A stretch of DNA of 64,000 nucleotides from Desulfobulbus oligotrophicus. Lineage in GTDB: Bacteria; Desulfobacterota; Desulfobulbia; Desulfobulbales; Desulfobulbaceae. The DNA is taken from NCBI RefSeq assembly GCF_016446285.1, contig NZ_CP054140.1, forward strand, positions 2,904,001-2,968,000. Direction: 5' to 3'. Made by a program: the position numbers and the translations under genes. Below the pieces are notes generated by a model that saw only the letters and a program-made list of their open reading frames with translations, was not told where the DNA came from and did no database searches. Below, piece by piece: positions 18,042 to 25,807 of the stretch. Numbering within the stretch: the stretch's first letter is position 1; each line of letters starts with the position of its first letter.

Positions 18042-19223
18042 ATGCCAGTTCACTGCCGGTACTCCCGGGGCACTGATCAGCACCGACTCAACCGCCGTCT
18101 GCTTCAGCAACGCTGCGACAGCCTGTTGTACCTGCTTGGACGCACCACTGCCACTGTCAGTGTTGTTTTTATCGATGACCACGAAATGGCGGCCTACAAC
18201 CTTCAGTACCGCAATAAACAGGGCCCGACCAATGTCCTCTCCTTTCCGGTGGACACTGATAACCGCGACGGCTTTCTTTATCCAGAGGACGAGCTGGGGG
18301 ATATCTTAATAGCAGTTGACACCGCCCGTCGCGAGGCCATGGAACAGAAGTCCGGTCTCCATCATCGCCTGACCGAACTGATTGTCCACGGCATGCTGCA
18401 TCTCATCGGTTACGATCATGAACGATCGGAAAGCGAAGCCGAGCATATGCAACATTACGAACAACAACTTTTTCAGCAAATTCAGACAACAAGGAGTTCT
18501 CCCATGCCTTTTCTCGCTATTAATGTCGATCATGTGGCCACCATCCGTCAGGCACGCGGCGGAGTGGAACCGGATCCGGTGCTGGCGGCCTCGCTGTGTG
18601 AACTGGCCGGTGCCGACGGTATAGTCGTTCATCTGCGGGAAGATCGACGGCATATCCTGGATCGGGATGTCCGTCTCCTGCGACAGACCGTCAAGACCCG
18701 CCTGAACCTGGAGATGGCCAACACCCCGGAAATCATTGACCTCGCCCTGGAGGTGAAGCCGGATATGATCACCCTGGTGCCGGAGAAACGCGAGGAACTG
18801 ACAACAGAGGGCGGGCTTGATGTGCCGGCTCATGCCAAAAACATCGCCAAGACCATTGCCCGTATGCAGGCAGCAGGGATTCCGGTATCGATCTTCATTG
18901 ACCCGGATGCAACGCAGGCCCAGGCAGCCCTTGATGTCGGCGCCACCTATGTTGAACTGCACACCGGGAACTACTGCGAGGCCCGCACCATGGAGGAACA
19001 GGAACAGCAGTACACCCTCATCGAACAGGTCTCGGAACTGGCCTACGAACTGGGACTGAAGATCAATGCCGGTCACGGCCTCGATTACCGCAACGTGCAT
19101 CCCATTGCCGCCCTGCCCTTTATCGACGAGCTGAGCATCGGTCACGCTGTCATCAGTCGGGCAGTGCTTGTTGGTCTTGAAAATGCGGTGCGGGAGATGC
19201 TGACCATTGTCCGCTCGGTTTAA
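18042..19223 (+). CDS. YbeY-PdxJ single open frame: endoribonuclease YbeY joined to pyridoxine 5'-phosphate synthase
   Basis: From ATG 18042 the frame runs without a stop through two complete enzymes, giving a possible 393-residue fusion. Residues 1-154 are YbeY, the metal-dependent 16S rRNA maturation and quality-control RNase, with the zinc motif [12 protein letters not shown] near residue 115. Residues 155-393 are PdxJ, beginning [20 protein letters not shown]. The linker around residues 140-154 is Q-rich and has no stop codon. An internal ATG at 18504 with a good AAGGAG could also produce free PdxJ, so the locus may make both a fusion and a separate enzyme. The YbeY start lies four bases after the phoH stop. 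Whether the long product is stable cannot be judged from sequence. Confidence 0.85.
   Translation: MPVHCRYSRGTDQHRLNRRLLQQRCDSLLYLLGRTTATVSVVFIDDHEMAAYNLQYRNKQGPTNVLSFPVDTDNRDGFLYPEDELGDILIAVDTARREAMEQKSGLHHRLTELIVHGMLHLIGYDHERSESEAEHMQHYEQQLFQQIQTTRSSPMPFLAINVDHVATIRQARGGVEPDPVLAASLCELAGADGIVVHLREDRRHILDRDVRLLRQTVKTRLNLEMANTPEIIDLALEVKPDMITLVPEKREELTTEGGLDVPAHAKNIAKTIARMQAAGIPVSIFIDPDATQAQAALDVGATYVELHTGNYCEARTMEEQEQQYTLIEQVSELAYELGLKINAGHGLDYRNVHPIAALPFIDELSIGHAVISRAVLVGLENAVREMLTIVRSV
18504..19223 (+). CDS. pdxJ: Pyridoxine 5'-phosphate synthase (internal start within the YbeY-PdxJ frame)
   Basis: PdxJ condenses 3-amino-2-oxopropyl phosphate with 1-deoxyxylulose 5-phosphate to form pyridoxine 5'-phosphate, the last ring-building step of DXP-dependent vitamin B6 synthesis. 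The 239 residues equal the usual family length. Signature segments are [84 protein letters not shown] and [17 protein letters not shown] stands seven bases before ATG 18504, the strongest ribosome binding site in this operon, so independent initiation is likely even though the upstream YbeY frame enters it without a stop. Confidence 0.9.
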   Translation: MPFLAINVDHVATIRQARGGVEPDPVLAASLCELAGADGIVVHLREDRRHILDRDVRLLRQTVKTRLNLEMANTPEIIDLALEVKPDMITLVPEKREELTTEGGLDVPAHAKNIAKTIARMQAAGIPVSIFIDPDATQAQAALDVGATYVELHTGNYCEARTMEEQEQQYTLIEQVSELAYELGLKINAGHGLDYRNVHPIAALPFIDELSIGHAVISRAVLVGLENAVREMLTIVRSV

Positions 19224-19399
19224 CCGTGCTCAAGGCGGGCTGGTGCCGATTCTGTCTCTCCATACGACTGTTGCCGGCAATGAGCCAGCCGCTTGAATAT
19301 ATCTGATGGGTTATCTGTTTATACTGCCCGGCAATCCAATCGCGCCGTTACAACGCGGCCTAAGCTGTTGTAAATGCAGCGCCTTAAAGCAAATGCCGT

Positions 19400-19428
19400 T
19401 TGACAAAGCAGAACGAGGAGAGTATACA
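19400..19428 (+). promoter_or_regulatory. Promoter of the tRNA-Leu gene
   Basis: A perfect TTGACA at 19400-19405 and TATACA at 19423-19428 are separated by 17 bases. The mature tRNA begins 10 bases after the -10 box, so the primary transcript needs almost no 5' trimming. Confidence 0.82.
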
Positions 19429-19438
19429 ACACCACTTG

Positions 19439-19525
19439 GCCCGGATGGCGGAATCTGGTAGACGCAAGGGACTTAAAATCCCTCGGCCTTTGGCTGTACG
19501 AGTTCGATTCTCGTTCCGGGCACCA
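19439..19525 (+). tRNA. tRNA-Leu (anticodon TAA), CCA encoded
   Basis: The acceptor arm GCCCGGA (19439-19445) pairs with TCCGGGC, followed by discriminator A and an encoded CCA. The D-arm is GCGGAATCTGGTAGACGC, the anticodon loop ACTTAAAAT gives anticodon TAA, a long variable arm (CTCGGCC, loop, GGCTGTACGAG) marks it as a class II tRNA, and the T-arm contains GTTCGATTC. Length is 87 bases with CCA. Its 3' half is duplicated at 23907-23958, so this gene is the integration site of a mobile element. Confidence 0.97.
19474..19525 (+). repeat. attL-like 3' part of tRNA-Leu (52-bp direct repeat, copy 1)
   Basis: From the anticodon loop to the CCA end, 49 of 52 bases are identical to 23907-23958, the first 35 without a mismatch. 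The repeat falls exactly in the tRNA part that site-specific integrases use. The distance between repeat starts is 4433 bases. Confidence 0.9.
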
Positions 19526-19533
19526 AAAAATAT

Positions 19534-19580
19534 AAGGGCCGGCCTCTTTATAGTTGAAGAGACCGGCCCTTTTCTTTTTC
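19534..19580 (+). terminator. Rho-independent terminator after tRNA-Leu
   Basis: AAGGGCCGG and CCGGCCCTT form the base of a stem that continues with CTCTT/AAGAG after one mismatch. An eight-base loop and a T-rich tail (TTTTCTTTTT) complete it. It begins nine bases after the tRNA. Confidence 0.9.
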
Positions 19581-19808
19581 TCTTCGCATCAGAGGTCCGA
19601 CCTGATACGCATGGCCGGTGCTGATACCAAAACATTGTGTCAGCAATACTTCGGCTCTGGATACCTTCCCTGGCAGATAACATTACACTCCGCCCATCTT
19701 CTCGACGAACACACACTGAAAGTTGTTGACCAGATCAATTCTCCCGACATTGGATAACATCAACAATGGTTAGGATTCATTACAGTGGTCATATGTTCGG
19801 TCAACAGT

Positions 19809-20669
19809 TTATACTGCCTTCCGCCCCAGCGACCATAGCATCATCCCGCGACAGCCATCACGATTGTCCAGAAATAGACCTTCCTGCAAACGGGTATCGA
19901 TGTATTCGGCAATCATGATCCGTACCGAATCCGTCATGGGCGTGAAATCCTCCATCGCCTTATCTCTGCTCCAGGAAATCGGCCTGCTCCAGTGCTCAAA
20001 GCGAAGTTCGGGACGGTAGCCAAGGGCATAGATCAGATTGAAGGGGTAGATGATATCCGTACCGTGGCCGATCATCTCCTCAGCAAAGAGTTTACGCCAA
20101 ACATCGCCGTACCATTGCCGCCAACTGCGACCGGCAAAGGCTGCCATGAAGCAGAAACCCGTTTCCGGCTTGCAGGCATTCATCATCTTGCAGAGCATCT
20201 CCGGACTATCAATTCCCGGAGTCATCGAGGCAAAAACCAAGTCAAAACGACCACGCCAGCCCAGGGCATCAAGGTCCACATCCTGCCAGGTCGACTGGTG
20301 GCAGGTGATGTTTTCAATCTGACCCTCCCTGACACGATTACCAAGGATTTCCAACATAGCACCAGCGGGTTCCAGGGCAACGAGTCGGCTGCATTCGGCA
20401 GCCATCGGCACAGCCCAGTTGCCAGGACCTGAGCCGATATCCAAAACCTCCATGGCGGCCGAAAGGGCACCGGTTTTCTTGAGCCATGCAATGATATCGT
20501 CCCGCTGGTCACAATTTTGACGTTGACCAGTACGTTCGGCAAAGTCAGCAGCCCTCTTGTTCCATCGGACAACAGGATCTTTCTCCTGCAAACGACGCTT
20601 TTGCCGGGACGATTCATGGATTGCTTCCTGCCAGCGGGCAGCAAAAAATTCAGCGGTATTTTCAGGCAT
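19809..20669 (-). CDS. Class I SAM-dependent methyltransferase
   Basis: A 286-residue Rossmann-fold methyltransferase. Motif I is LDIGSGPGNWAVPMA near residue 75, the acidic residue that grips the SAM ribose lies in VALEPAGAML near 97, and the post-I/II segment is FDLVFASMTPGID near 142. N- and C-terminal parts are helical and Trp-rich. The acceptor is unknown. It is transcribed away from a complete ABC importer 380 bases off, and both lie between the two tRNA-Leu repeats, so a shared pathway is plausible, for example modifying the imported compound. That link is inference from position only. Confidence 0.86.
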   Translation of the reverse strand: MPENTAEFFAARWQEAIHESSRQKRRLQEKDPVVRWNKRAADFAERTGQRQNCDQRDDIIAWLKKTGALSAAMEVLDIGSGPGNWAVPMAAECSRLVALEPAGAMLEILGNRVREGQIENITCHQSTWQDVDLDALGWRGRFDLVFASMTPGIDSPEMLCKMMNACKPETGFCFMAAFAGRSWRQWYGDVWRKLFAEEMIGHGTDIIYPFNLIYALGYRPELRFEHWSRPISWSRDKAMEDFTPMTDSVRIMIAEYIDTRLQEGLFLDNRDGCRGMMLWSLGRKAV

Positions 20670-21049
20670 CTGAGCACCTCAAGCAATGTGTTAAAAAAGG
20701 GTGAAGACCGGTTACTGCACACCTGGAGCATCTACAGCAGCAGCACCCCGGAACGAGCCGCCTGGGCCGGTATGAGCCGGTTACTACTGTGGGTCGATAT
20801 CCGGGCTTTGCGCCGGCGACCTTGGCCAAAAAAATAAAAATGATCCTTGAAGCTTTACGGCTTAAAAGCTAATAGTTTTTCTATCCTCCTGTTATTCTTC
20901 GAGTTCTGAAAGACTGGAGAAAGCCCTGGAAAAGAACCTCAGCCAATTGCGGGCTAACCGCATAATGTACCGACGATTTGATGCAACATGCCTGTAAACA
21001 AGAAAAAGCATTTGGCGGCTGCGTGGTCGTTGGTCAGCAAGGTCACAGT
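20670..21049. other. Divergent regulatory region between methyltransferase and ABC importer
   Basis: About 380 bases. No riboswitch was recognised. In particular the core of a TPP element, looked for because the binding protein is Thi5-like, is absent. A plus-strand frame ending at 20837 has a somewhat protein-like end (WAGMSRLLLWVDIRALRRR) and might be a worn gene remnant, but nothing supports a call. Confidence 0.4.
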
Positions 21050-21742
21050 ATGTCCATCATCTGCGATAATATTTCGTTCACATATCCTGCAGCAGAACAT
21101 CCGACCCTCACCGGTATATCGTTTGACCTGTCCACACCAGGATTCCATTCTTTCTTTGGCCCTTCTGGAGCGGGAAAAACCTCGCTGGCAAAAATCATAA
21201 CTGGTGACATTGGCGGTTATTCCGGCCGGGTGGCAACTGAGGGACTTAAACATCTCCTCTACTCCTACAACAAAGAACAGCTTCCTGGCTGGTCAAACGT
21301 CGGCCATCATTTATCGCGGGTCATATCATCGTCAATGTCTGCCGAAAAAGACAAGCTGGTGGAGATTTTCGGTTTGTCCGACTGCATCAAATCCCGTTTT
21401 GACCAATTGTCCATGGGCCAACAAAACCGTGTCAACCTGATACGTTATCTACTGCAGGACTGCGATCTGCTGGTCATGGACGAAAGCCTGGCCAATGTCG
21501 ATGAACGCACCCGAGAGAAGATTATTCTGGCCATCAAAGAAATGTTCCCTGAACGCTATTTCATCTATATTTCCCATAATGTCATGGAGGTCGCCAAATT
21601 CTGCGATTCGATCCTCGTTTTTCGCAGCAGCGGTACAGCTCAGCAAACCGTTATGATCCACGGCTGTAATATCGGTAAAAAAGAAATCCTCTCGCCCACA
21701 GCTCTGGATGCCACCCTGCTGGAGATCATGAATGCTGCCTAA
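21050..21742 (+). CDS. ABC importer ATP-binding protein (TauB/SsuB/ThiZ type)
   Basis: A 230-residue ABC ATPase. Walker A is GPSGAGKTS near residue 38, the signature is LSMGQQNRVNL near 126 (SMGQQ in place of SGGQQ), Walker B is CDLLVMDESLANVD near 146, and the switch histidine is in IYISHNVMEV. The Walker B glutamate is followed by S rather than the usual P. The Q-loop region (YSYNKEQLPGWSNVGHHL) resembles importers of taurine, sulfonates and pyrimidines. The start at 21050 has AAGG seven bases before it and is preferred over an in-frame ATG 24 codons upstream. Its stop overlaps the permease start by 11 bases. Confidence 0.9.
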   Translation: MSIICDNISFTYPAAEHPTLTGISFDLSTPGFHSFFGPSGAGKTSLAKIITGDIGGYSGRVATEGLKHLLYSYNKEQLPGWSNVGHHLSRVISSSMSAEKDKLVEIFGLSDCIKSRFDQLSMGQQNRVNLIRYLLQDCDLLVMDESLANVDERTREKIILAIKEMFPERYFIYISHNVMEVAKFCDSILVFRSSGTAQQTVMIHGCNIGKKEILSPTALDATLLEIMNAA

Positions 21743-22481
21743 ACGTGTTTTCCAGTTTTTAATTATCTATTTTCTCTTCATCAGCGGCCTGATCATCTTG
21801 AAATACAGCCTGCATCTTTCGGACTACGTCATTCCCGCACCATCTGCCATGCTGCACACGCTGATCGCAGAGTACCGCCAGTACAGTTTCGCCACGATCA
21901 ACACCATGACGATAGCAATAATCGGCCAGATACTGTCCGTTATAATGGCCTTCGTTATCGGTATAATGGGTCGTCAGTCCACCTGGCTCGGCTCGTTCAT
22001 CAAGGTCGCGGCCTATAATATCCAAGCGTATCCAATTGTAGCGCTTGCGCCGATCCTTTTCATTTTACTAGGCGATGGTTTTATCACCCGGCTGCTGATC
22101 GCCGCGATGATCTGTTATTTTCCGGTTCTTCTCTCTATATTAGGGATCATGTCGAAGCCGATTGACGATATCGAACATTTCTACCGGGTTACCGGCCGCA
22201 TGCGCTGGCAACTCGAGGTCAAGATCCGGACCTTTGAAAATCTAACGCAATTAACCACGGTTATCGCAGGCAGTGCCACGCTGGCAATGGCGGGAACTAT
22301 TGTCGGAGAATTCATTGCCGCCGAGGCAGGCATAGGATACAGCATTCGCATCGCCCTTTATCAGAGTGATCTGGGTAAAATTCTGATTGCCCTTTTTTTT
22401 ATCGGCATCACCATCGCCGTGTACCAGGCATTGCTGGAATTACTGGGAGCAACGGTCAGGCGAACCTGGGCAGGAAAATAA
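21732..22481 (+). CDS. ABC importer permease (SsuC/TauC/ThiX type)
   Basis: A 249-residue inner-membrane permease with about six helices and the BPD_transp_1 fold. The EAA-like coupling loop lies near residues 150-180 (FYRVTGRMRWQLEVKIRTFENL). The conserved GTIVGEFIAAEAGIGYSI segment near 195 is typical of the SsuC/TauC group. It overlaps the ATPase gene by 11 bases, indicating coupled translation, and precedes the binding protein by 54 bases. With them it forms a full importer for a small organic solute of unknown identity. Confidence 0.9.
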   Translation: MLPKRVFQFLIIYFLFISGLIILKYSLHLSDYVIPAPSAMLHTLIAEYRQYSFATINTMTIAIIGQILSVIMAFVIGIMGRQSTWLGSFIKVAAYNIQAYPIVALAPILFILLGDGFITRLLIAAMICYFPVLLSILGIMSKPIDDIEHFYRVTGRMRWQLEVKIRTFENLTQLTTVIAGSATLAMAGTIVGEFIAAEAGIGYSIRIALYQSDLGKILIALFFIGITIAVYQALLELLGATVRRTWAGK

Positions 22482-22535
22482 AATCTCCTTCGACAAAAAA
22501 CGAGAAATCAGGCTTACAATTTCAATAAAGCGAAG

Positions 22536-23537
22536 ATGAAGAATACAGCTCAAAGATGCATCCAGGCTGTTTTGCTGCTGTTGATGACGACCCTGCTTGT
22601 CACGAATACTGCGAGCGCGAGTGATACAGTCAGGTACCGCCTCAAATGGCTCCGCAACGCCAGTGTTGTTGGTGACTTGTACGCAGAAGCCGGCCATCTG
22701 TTCGAAAAGGCAGGGCTTGATGTTGAGATCAAACCAGGTGGACCGGAAAGAGATGCCATCCGGGAGCTTGAATTGGGACACGCTGATTTCGGGGTAGCTT
22801 CCGCCGACCAGGTACTGAGAGCCCGCGTCAAAGGTTCACCGGTGGTGGTAATCGCCCAGCTGTTCCAGGTTAATCCACTGCAATGGATGTACCGTCCGGA
22901 AAACATGAAGATCAATAGCCCGGCCGACTTAAAGGGAAAGGACATCGGGGTGACGTTCGGAGGGAACGACGAAACTATTATGCGGACTTTGCTGGCCGAA
23001 GCGGGACTCGGTGAATCGGATATAAAGCTGTTCAGCGTTCGCTATGATTACACACCGTTTTATCGACGCAAGATTCAACTCTGGCCGGTCTATCGGAACG
23101 CCCAGGGCCCTATCATCACCGCACAACTCAACAAAGTGGGAGAACAAATTACCTTTTTCAATCCCGCAGACTTTGGGGTGAAATTTGTGGCCAATTCCGT
23201 GGTAACCCATTCACGTACCCTGACGGAGAAGCCGGACTTGGTGCGGCGTTTCCTGGAGGCCCTGCTTTCCGGATGGCAACAGGCGCTTGATCCGAAAAAT
23301 GAAAACGAGGTCCTTGCAATCCTGCAGAAATACGATCCCGATACACCTCCTCCAATTCAGAAAGAGCAACTGAAGATCACACGAGAACTGGTCCAGCCGC
23401 AGCCCTCTCAAGCCATCGGCACAATTGACAAAGACGCCTGGGCACAGACCCAGCAAATAATGTTTAAGCAGAAACTGCTGCCTCAGCAAATCGATCTCAA
23501 GGAGATCCTCAAACCTGTCGGTACCACAACCAACTAA
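22536..23537 (+). CDS. ABC importer substrate-binding protein (NMT1/THI5-like)
   Basis: A 333-residue periplasmic binding protein. Residues 1-28 form a signal peptide ending TASAS. The NMT1/THI5-like fold follows: LKWLRNASVVGDLYAEAGHLF, GLDVEIKPGGPERDAIRELELGHADFGVASADQVL, LKGKDIGVTFGGNDE and the helical hinge-lobe region after residue 160. The group includes binders of hydroxymethylpyrimidine, taurine, nitrate and aromatic sulfonates, so the ligand is open. No lipobox is present. Third gene of the importer operon; no clear terminator follows. Confidence 0.88.
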   Translation: MKNTAQRCIQAVLLLLMTTLLVTNTASASDTVRYRLKWLRNASVVGDLYAEAGHLFEKAGLDVEIKPGGPERDAIRELELGHADFGVASADQVLRARVKGSPVVVIAQLFQVNPLQWMYRPENMKINSPADLKGKDIGVTFGGNDETIMRTLLAEAGLGESDIKLFSVRYDYTPFYRRKIQLWPVYRNAQGPIITAQLNKVGEQITFFNPADFGVKFVANSVVTHSRTLTEKPDLVRRFLEALLSGWQQALDPKNENEVLAILQKYDPDTPPPIQKEQLKITRELVQPQPSQAIGTIDKDAWAQTQQIMFKQKLLPQQIDLKEILKPVGTTTN

Positions 23538-23906
23538 GTGTACTGTGGTTGCAACAAAAAATTCATCTGTCCCGGTTTTTTCTTCTGTTGATGTGAGAGT
23601 TGGCACTCACCCACCCCCAATCCCGCTCAGTTTTGATTGCTTAATGGAAATATCAGGATAAACCGGAGGGAGTTGTCGCGACACCAGCAAAAAAAAGGAC
23701 GTGTTGCCGGATCAAAAAGACGCGAGGACTCCTGCCACCGAGACTGTCAGGAAACGACTGGAAAGGAAGCGTCAGCAGACACATACCTGGTAATCTTCTC
23801 GGACTAACCCTACAAGAACAGTGGAACAAAAATGGAACAAATTAGATTTTTTTAAAAAGGAAAATATAATTTTCCCATAATGTTCACTAAATAAATTCAA
23901 TACACG
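23538..23906. other. Intergenic tail of the importer island
   Basis: About 370 bases between the importer operon and the second tRNA repeat. No gene, integrase fragment or terminator was recognised. Confidence 0.45.
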
Positions 23907-23958
23907 TAAAATCCCTCGGCCTTTGGCTGTACGAGTTCGATGCTCGTTCCAGGCTCCA
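23907..23958 (+). repeat. attR-like partial tRNA-Leu (52-bp direct repeat, copy 2)
   Basis: Matches the 3' part of tRNA-Leu at 19474-19525 with three mismatches (positions 23942, 23951 and 23955). Two of the changes alter the acceptor strand (AGGCTCCA instead of GGGCACCA), and the 5' half of the tRNA is missing, so this is not a functional tRNA. It is best read as the far attachment site of an element integrated at tRNA-Leu, or as the junction between two tandem elements. Confidence 0.88.
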
Positions 23959-23970
23959 AGAATAGTGACG

Positions 23971-24009
23971 AAATCTCTGGATTTTCCATTTCGGAAAATC
24001 CGGAGATTT
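23971..24009 (+). terminator. Strong hairpin behind the partial tRNA
   Basis: AAATCTCTGGATTTTCC and GGAAAATCCGGAGATTT pair over 17 bases with a single mismatch around a five-base loop, followed by GACTTTTT. It stands where a terminator for a tRNA ending at 23958 would be, 50 bases before the next gene. Confidence 0.8.
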
Positions 24010-24059
24010 GACTTTTTGCTCCAAACTTGCTCCATTGCCTTTGGAGCAAGGAGCGCAAA

Positions 24060-25160
24060 ATGCGAAAAGAAGAATTCCGAACATGGCTGCGTCAAGTAAA
24101 AGGGCTGCAAGCAAGTACAGCTGGAAGCAGAGTAAGCAATTGTGAGCGTATAGAAGCTTTTGAAGGTGACTTGGACACTCTTTTTCAACAAGACGGGCTT
24201 GCTGCTCTTATTGACAAGCTTGTTTATTCAAAGGCAGACCAGCGGGCACATCTGTTGCCGCGTCATGCAATCCCCATAGATGGTGATATTTATAACGGCA
24301 CCGCAACTTTGCGCACGGCTGCACGTCTTTATCAAGAATTTGCTGGCTCTGATATCATGTCTGTCCATCCATCAGTTGCGCGCCCTCCCAAAAAACGAAA
24401 TAAAGCCACTGGGGAATGGCCCAGTTGGGACAGACCAACGGCAGAAACTACTTTGAAATTGACTAAAATGGTTATTCCGTATGTCCGCTTTCTTCATCCA
24501 AACATTGTGGAGCAGGTTGTCGCGGATAACGAGCTAAACAGGTTCCAGTGGCGGAAAAAATTGATAAGCCGAGGGATAGACCCTGAATTTTATCTGTGGG
24601 ATAGGTCAAGCTGTACATTTCCCGGTATTCGTCGTTATGCAGGCAGCAAAGAAATCGCATACTTCCGTGGGCAATTAAGTCAATCAGATGTGGAAATTTC
24701 AGACGCACTCAGACTTGATGACAACTCCTCTCCAAAACATATCTGGTCATTCATTTTTAGGGGCAAACCCTTTCAAAATTTTGGTCCAAAAGGGTACTCC
24801 ATTGCCCATCTGGCAGACCATAAAGACTATAAAAATAGAAGGGATGATGAGTTTGAGTCTGTCGGAACGGTGCCGGAAAAACTCTATGGGCTATTTAGCT
24901 GTGCATCTAATGCCGCTTATATCCCGGATACGTTATTAAAGCTGACAGATTTTAACATGCAGACCAGACTATTACTGCTGCACAAAGCCCAAAGTCTTTA
25001 CGGGGAGTTTTGTAATCTTCTTCCGCCAGCTTTTCGACTTAAACAGCAGGAGTCGTCAGAATGGCATATTGAAAATTTTGACTGGTGTCCTCCTGTTGGG
25101 GAAGGGGCTGAATTGGAGAGTTTCTTTATATTTCGGGCTGAAACAATTAACTCCTTATAG
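24060..25160 (+). CDS. Unrecognised protein with a possible HNH-like nuclease patch
   Basis: A 366-residue cytosolic protein that I cannot assign to a named family. Residues 1-90 are helical, with the feel of an integrase SAM-like or restriction-enzyme N-terminal region (FRTWLRQVKGLQASTAGSRVSN, then an IPIDG segment). Around residues 245-260 the segment GYSIAHLADHKDYKNR has the His-x3-Asp-His-Lys spacing seen in some HNH nucleases, followed by LYGLFSCASNAAYIPDTLLKLTD. A nuclease role is therefore possible but unproven. AAGGAG stands six bases before ATG 24060. It is AT-richer than core genes and lies directly beyond the partial tRNA, beside an integrase relic and a helicase, as island or defence cargo would. 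Confidence 0.72.
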   Translation: MRKEEFRTWLRQVKGLQASTAGSRVSNCERIEAFEGDLDTLFQQDGLAALIDKLVYSKADQRAHLLPRHAIPIDGDIYNGTATLRTAARLYQEFAGSDIMSVHPSVARPPKKRNKATGEWPSWDRPTAETTLKLTKMVIPYVRFLHPNIVEQVVADNELNRFQWRKKLISRGIDPEFYLWDRSSCTFPGIRRYAGSKEIAYFRGQLSQSDVEISDALRLDDNSSPKHIWSFIFRGKPFQNFGPKGYSIAHLADHKDYKNRRDDEFESVGTVPEKLYGLFSCASNAAYIPDTLLKLTDFNMQTRLLLLHKAQSLYGEFCNLLPPAFRLKQQESSEWHIENFDWCPPVGEGAELESFFIFRAETINSL

Positions 25161-25167
25161 GTATATC

Positions 25168-25807
25168 ATGGCAACCCTCCGTAAACGCGGCCCCTACCAA
25201 TGGGAAGCCCGTATCCGTAAAAAAGGCTATCCCACTACATGCAAGGCTTCTGAAACCAAAGCCGATGCCGAGGCTTGGGCTAAGGACGTCGAGAGCGATA
25301 TGTACAAGAACCTTTTTGTGCCCAGCAAAGAGACGGAGCAATATACGCTGAACGAGTGCCTGGATCGCTATATTGAAGAATATGTACCGAGCCTGAAACA
25401 CCCCAAACGAGAAGGGTACCGCGCAAGGTTTTTGCAAAAACACCCCATTGCCCACAGGATCATGGCAGCCATCCGCTCCAAGGATGTTGCCGAGTGCCGC
25501 TATCCCCTGTAGCCTTGAATGTGTTGAAGTCGCTACCCAAGCACAAAGACACTTACCTGGTATTTGGCGTAGATAAAGAAGAAATCACTTACGCCATGAA
25601 AGATACCCGAAAAAAACCGGGGTTGAGGACTTGCGCTTCCATGACTTGCGCCATGAAGCCACCAGTTGCTTCTTCGAAAATACTGACTTGTATGTGATGG
25701 AAATTAAGGCCATTACCGGGCATAAAACGCTGCAAATGCTAGTGCGGTATACATATTTGCGCACGGTGCGGCTGGCGGATAAACTGGTGGGAGCAAGGCG
25801 GGGATAG
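25168..25807 (+). pseudogene. Decayed tyrosine-recombinase integrase
   Basis: The first 110 codons (MATLRKRGPYQWEARIRKKG onward) are a normal phage-type integrase N-terminus with an AP2/Arm-like DNA-binding domain and the start of the core-binding domain. Near 25495 the frame jumps to PLSPVALNVLKSLPKHKDTYLVFG, so most of the core-binding domain and the first catalytic arginine region are deleted. A second shift near 25620 restores LRFHDLRHEA, then ITGHKTLQMLVRYTYLR with the catalytic tyrosine, ending at TAG 25805-25807. At least one large deletion and one frameshift make it inactive. It probably once served integration at tRNA-Leu, though it lies about 1.2 kb beyond the partial repeat. Confidence 0.87.

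Noticed and set aside
20700-20837. Plus-strand frame with a basic, Trp-rich end as a possible gene remnant
   Set aside because: No start, no homology recognised, overlaps the leader of the methyltransferase gene.
20670-21049. TPP riboswitch before the Thi5-like importer
   Set aside because: The conserved CUGAGA and ACCUGAUC blocks are absent.
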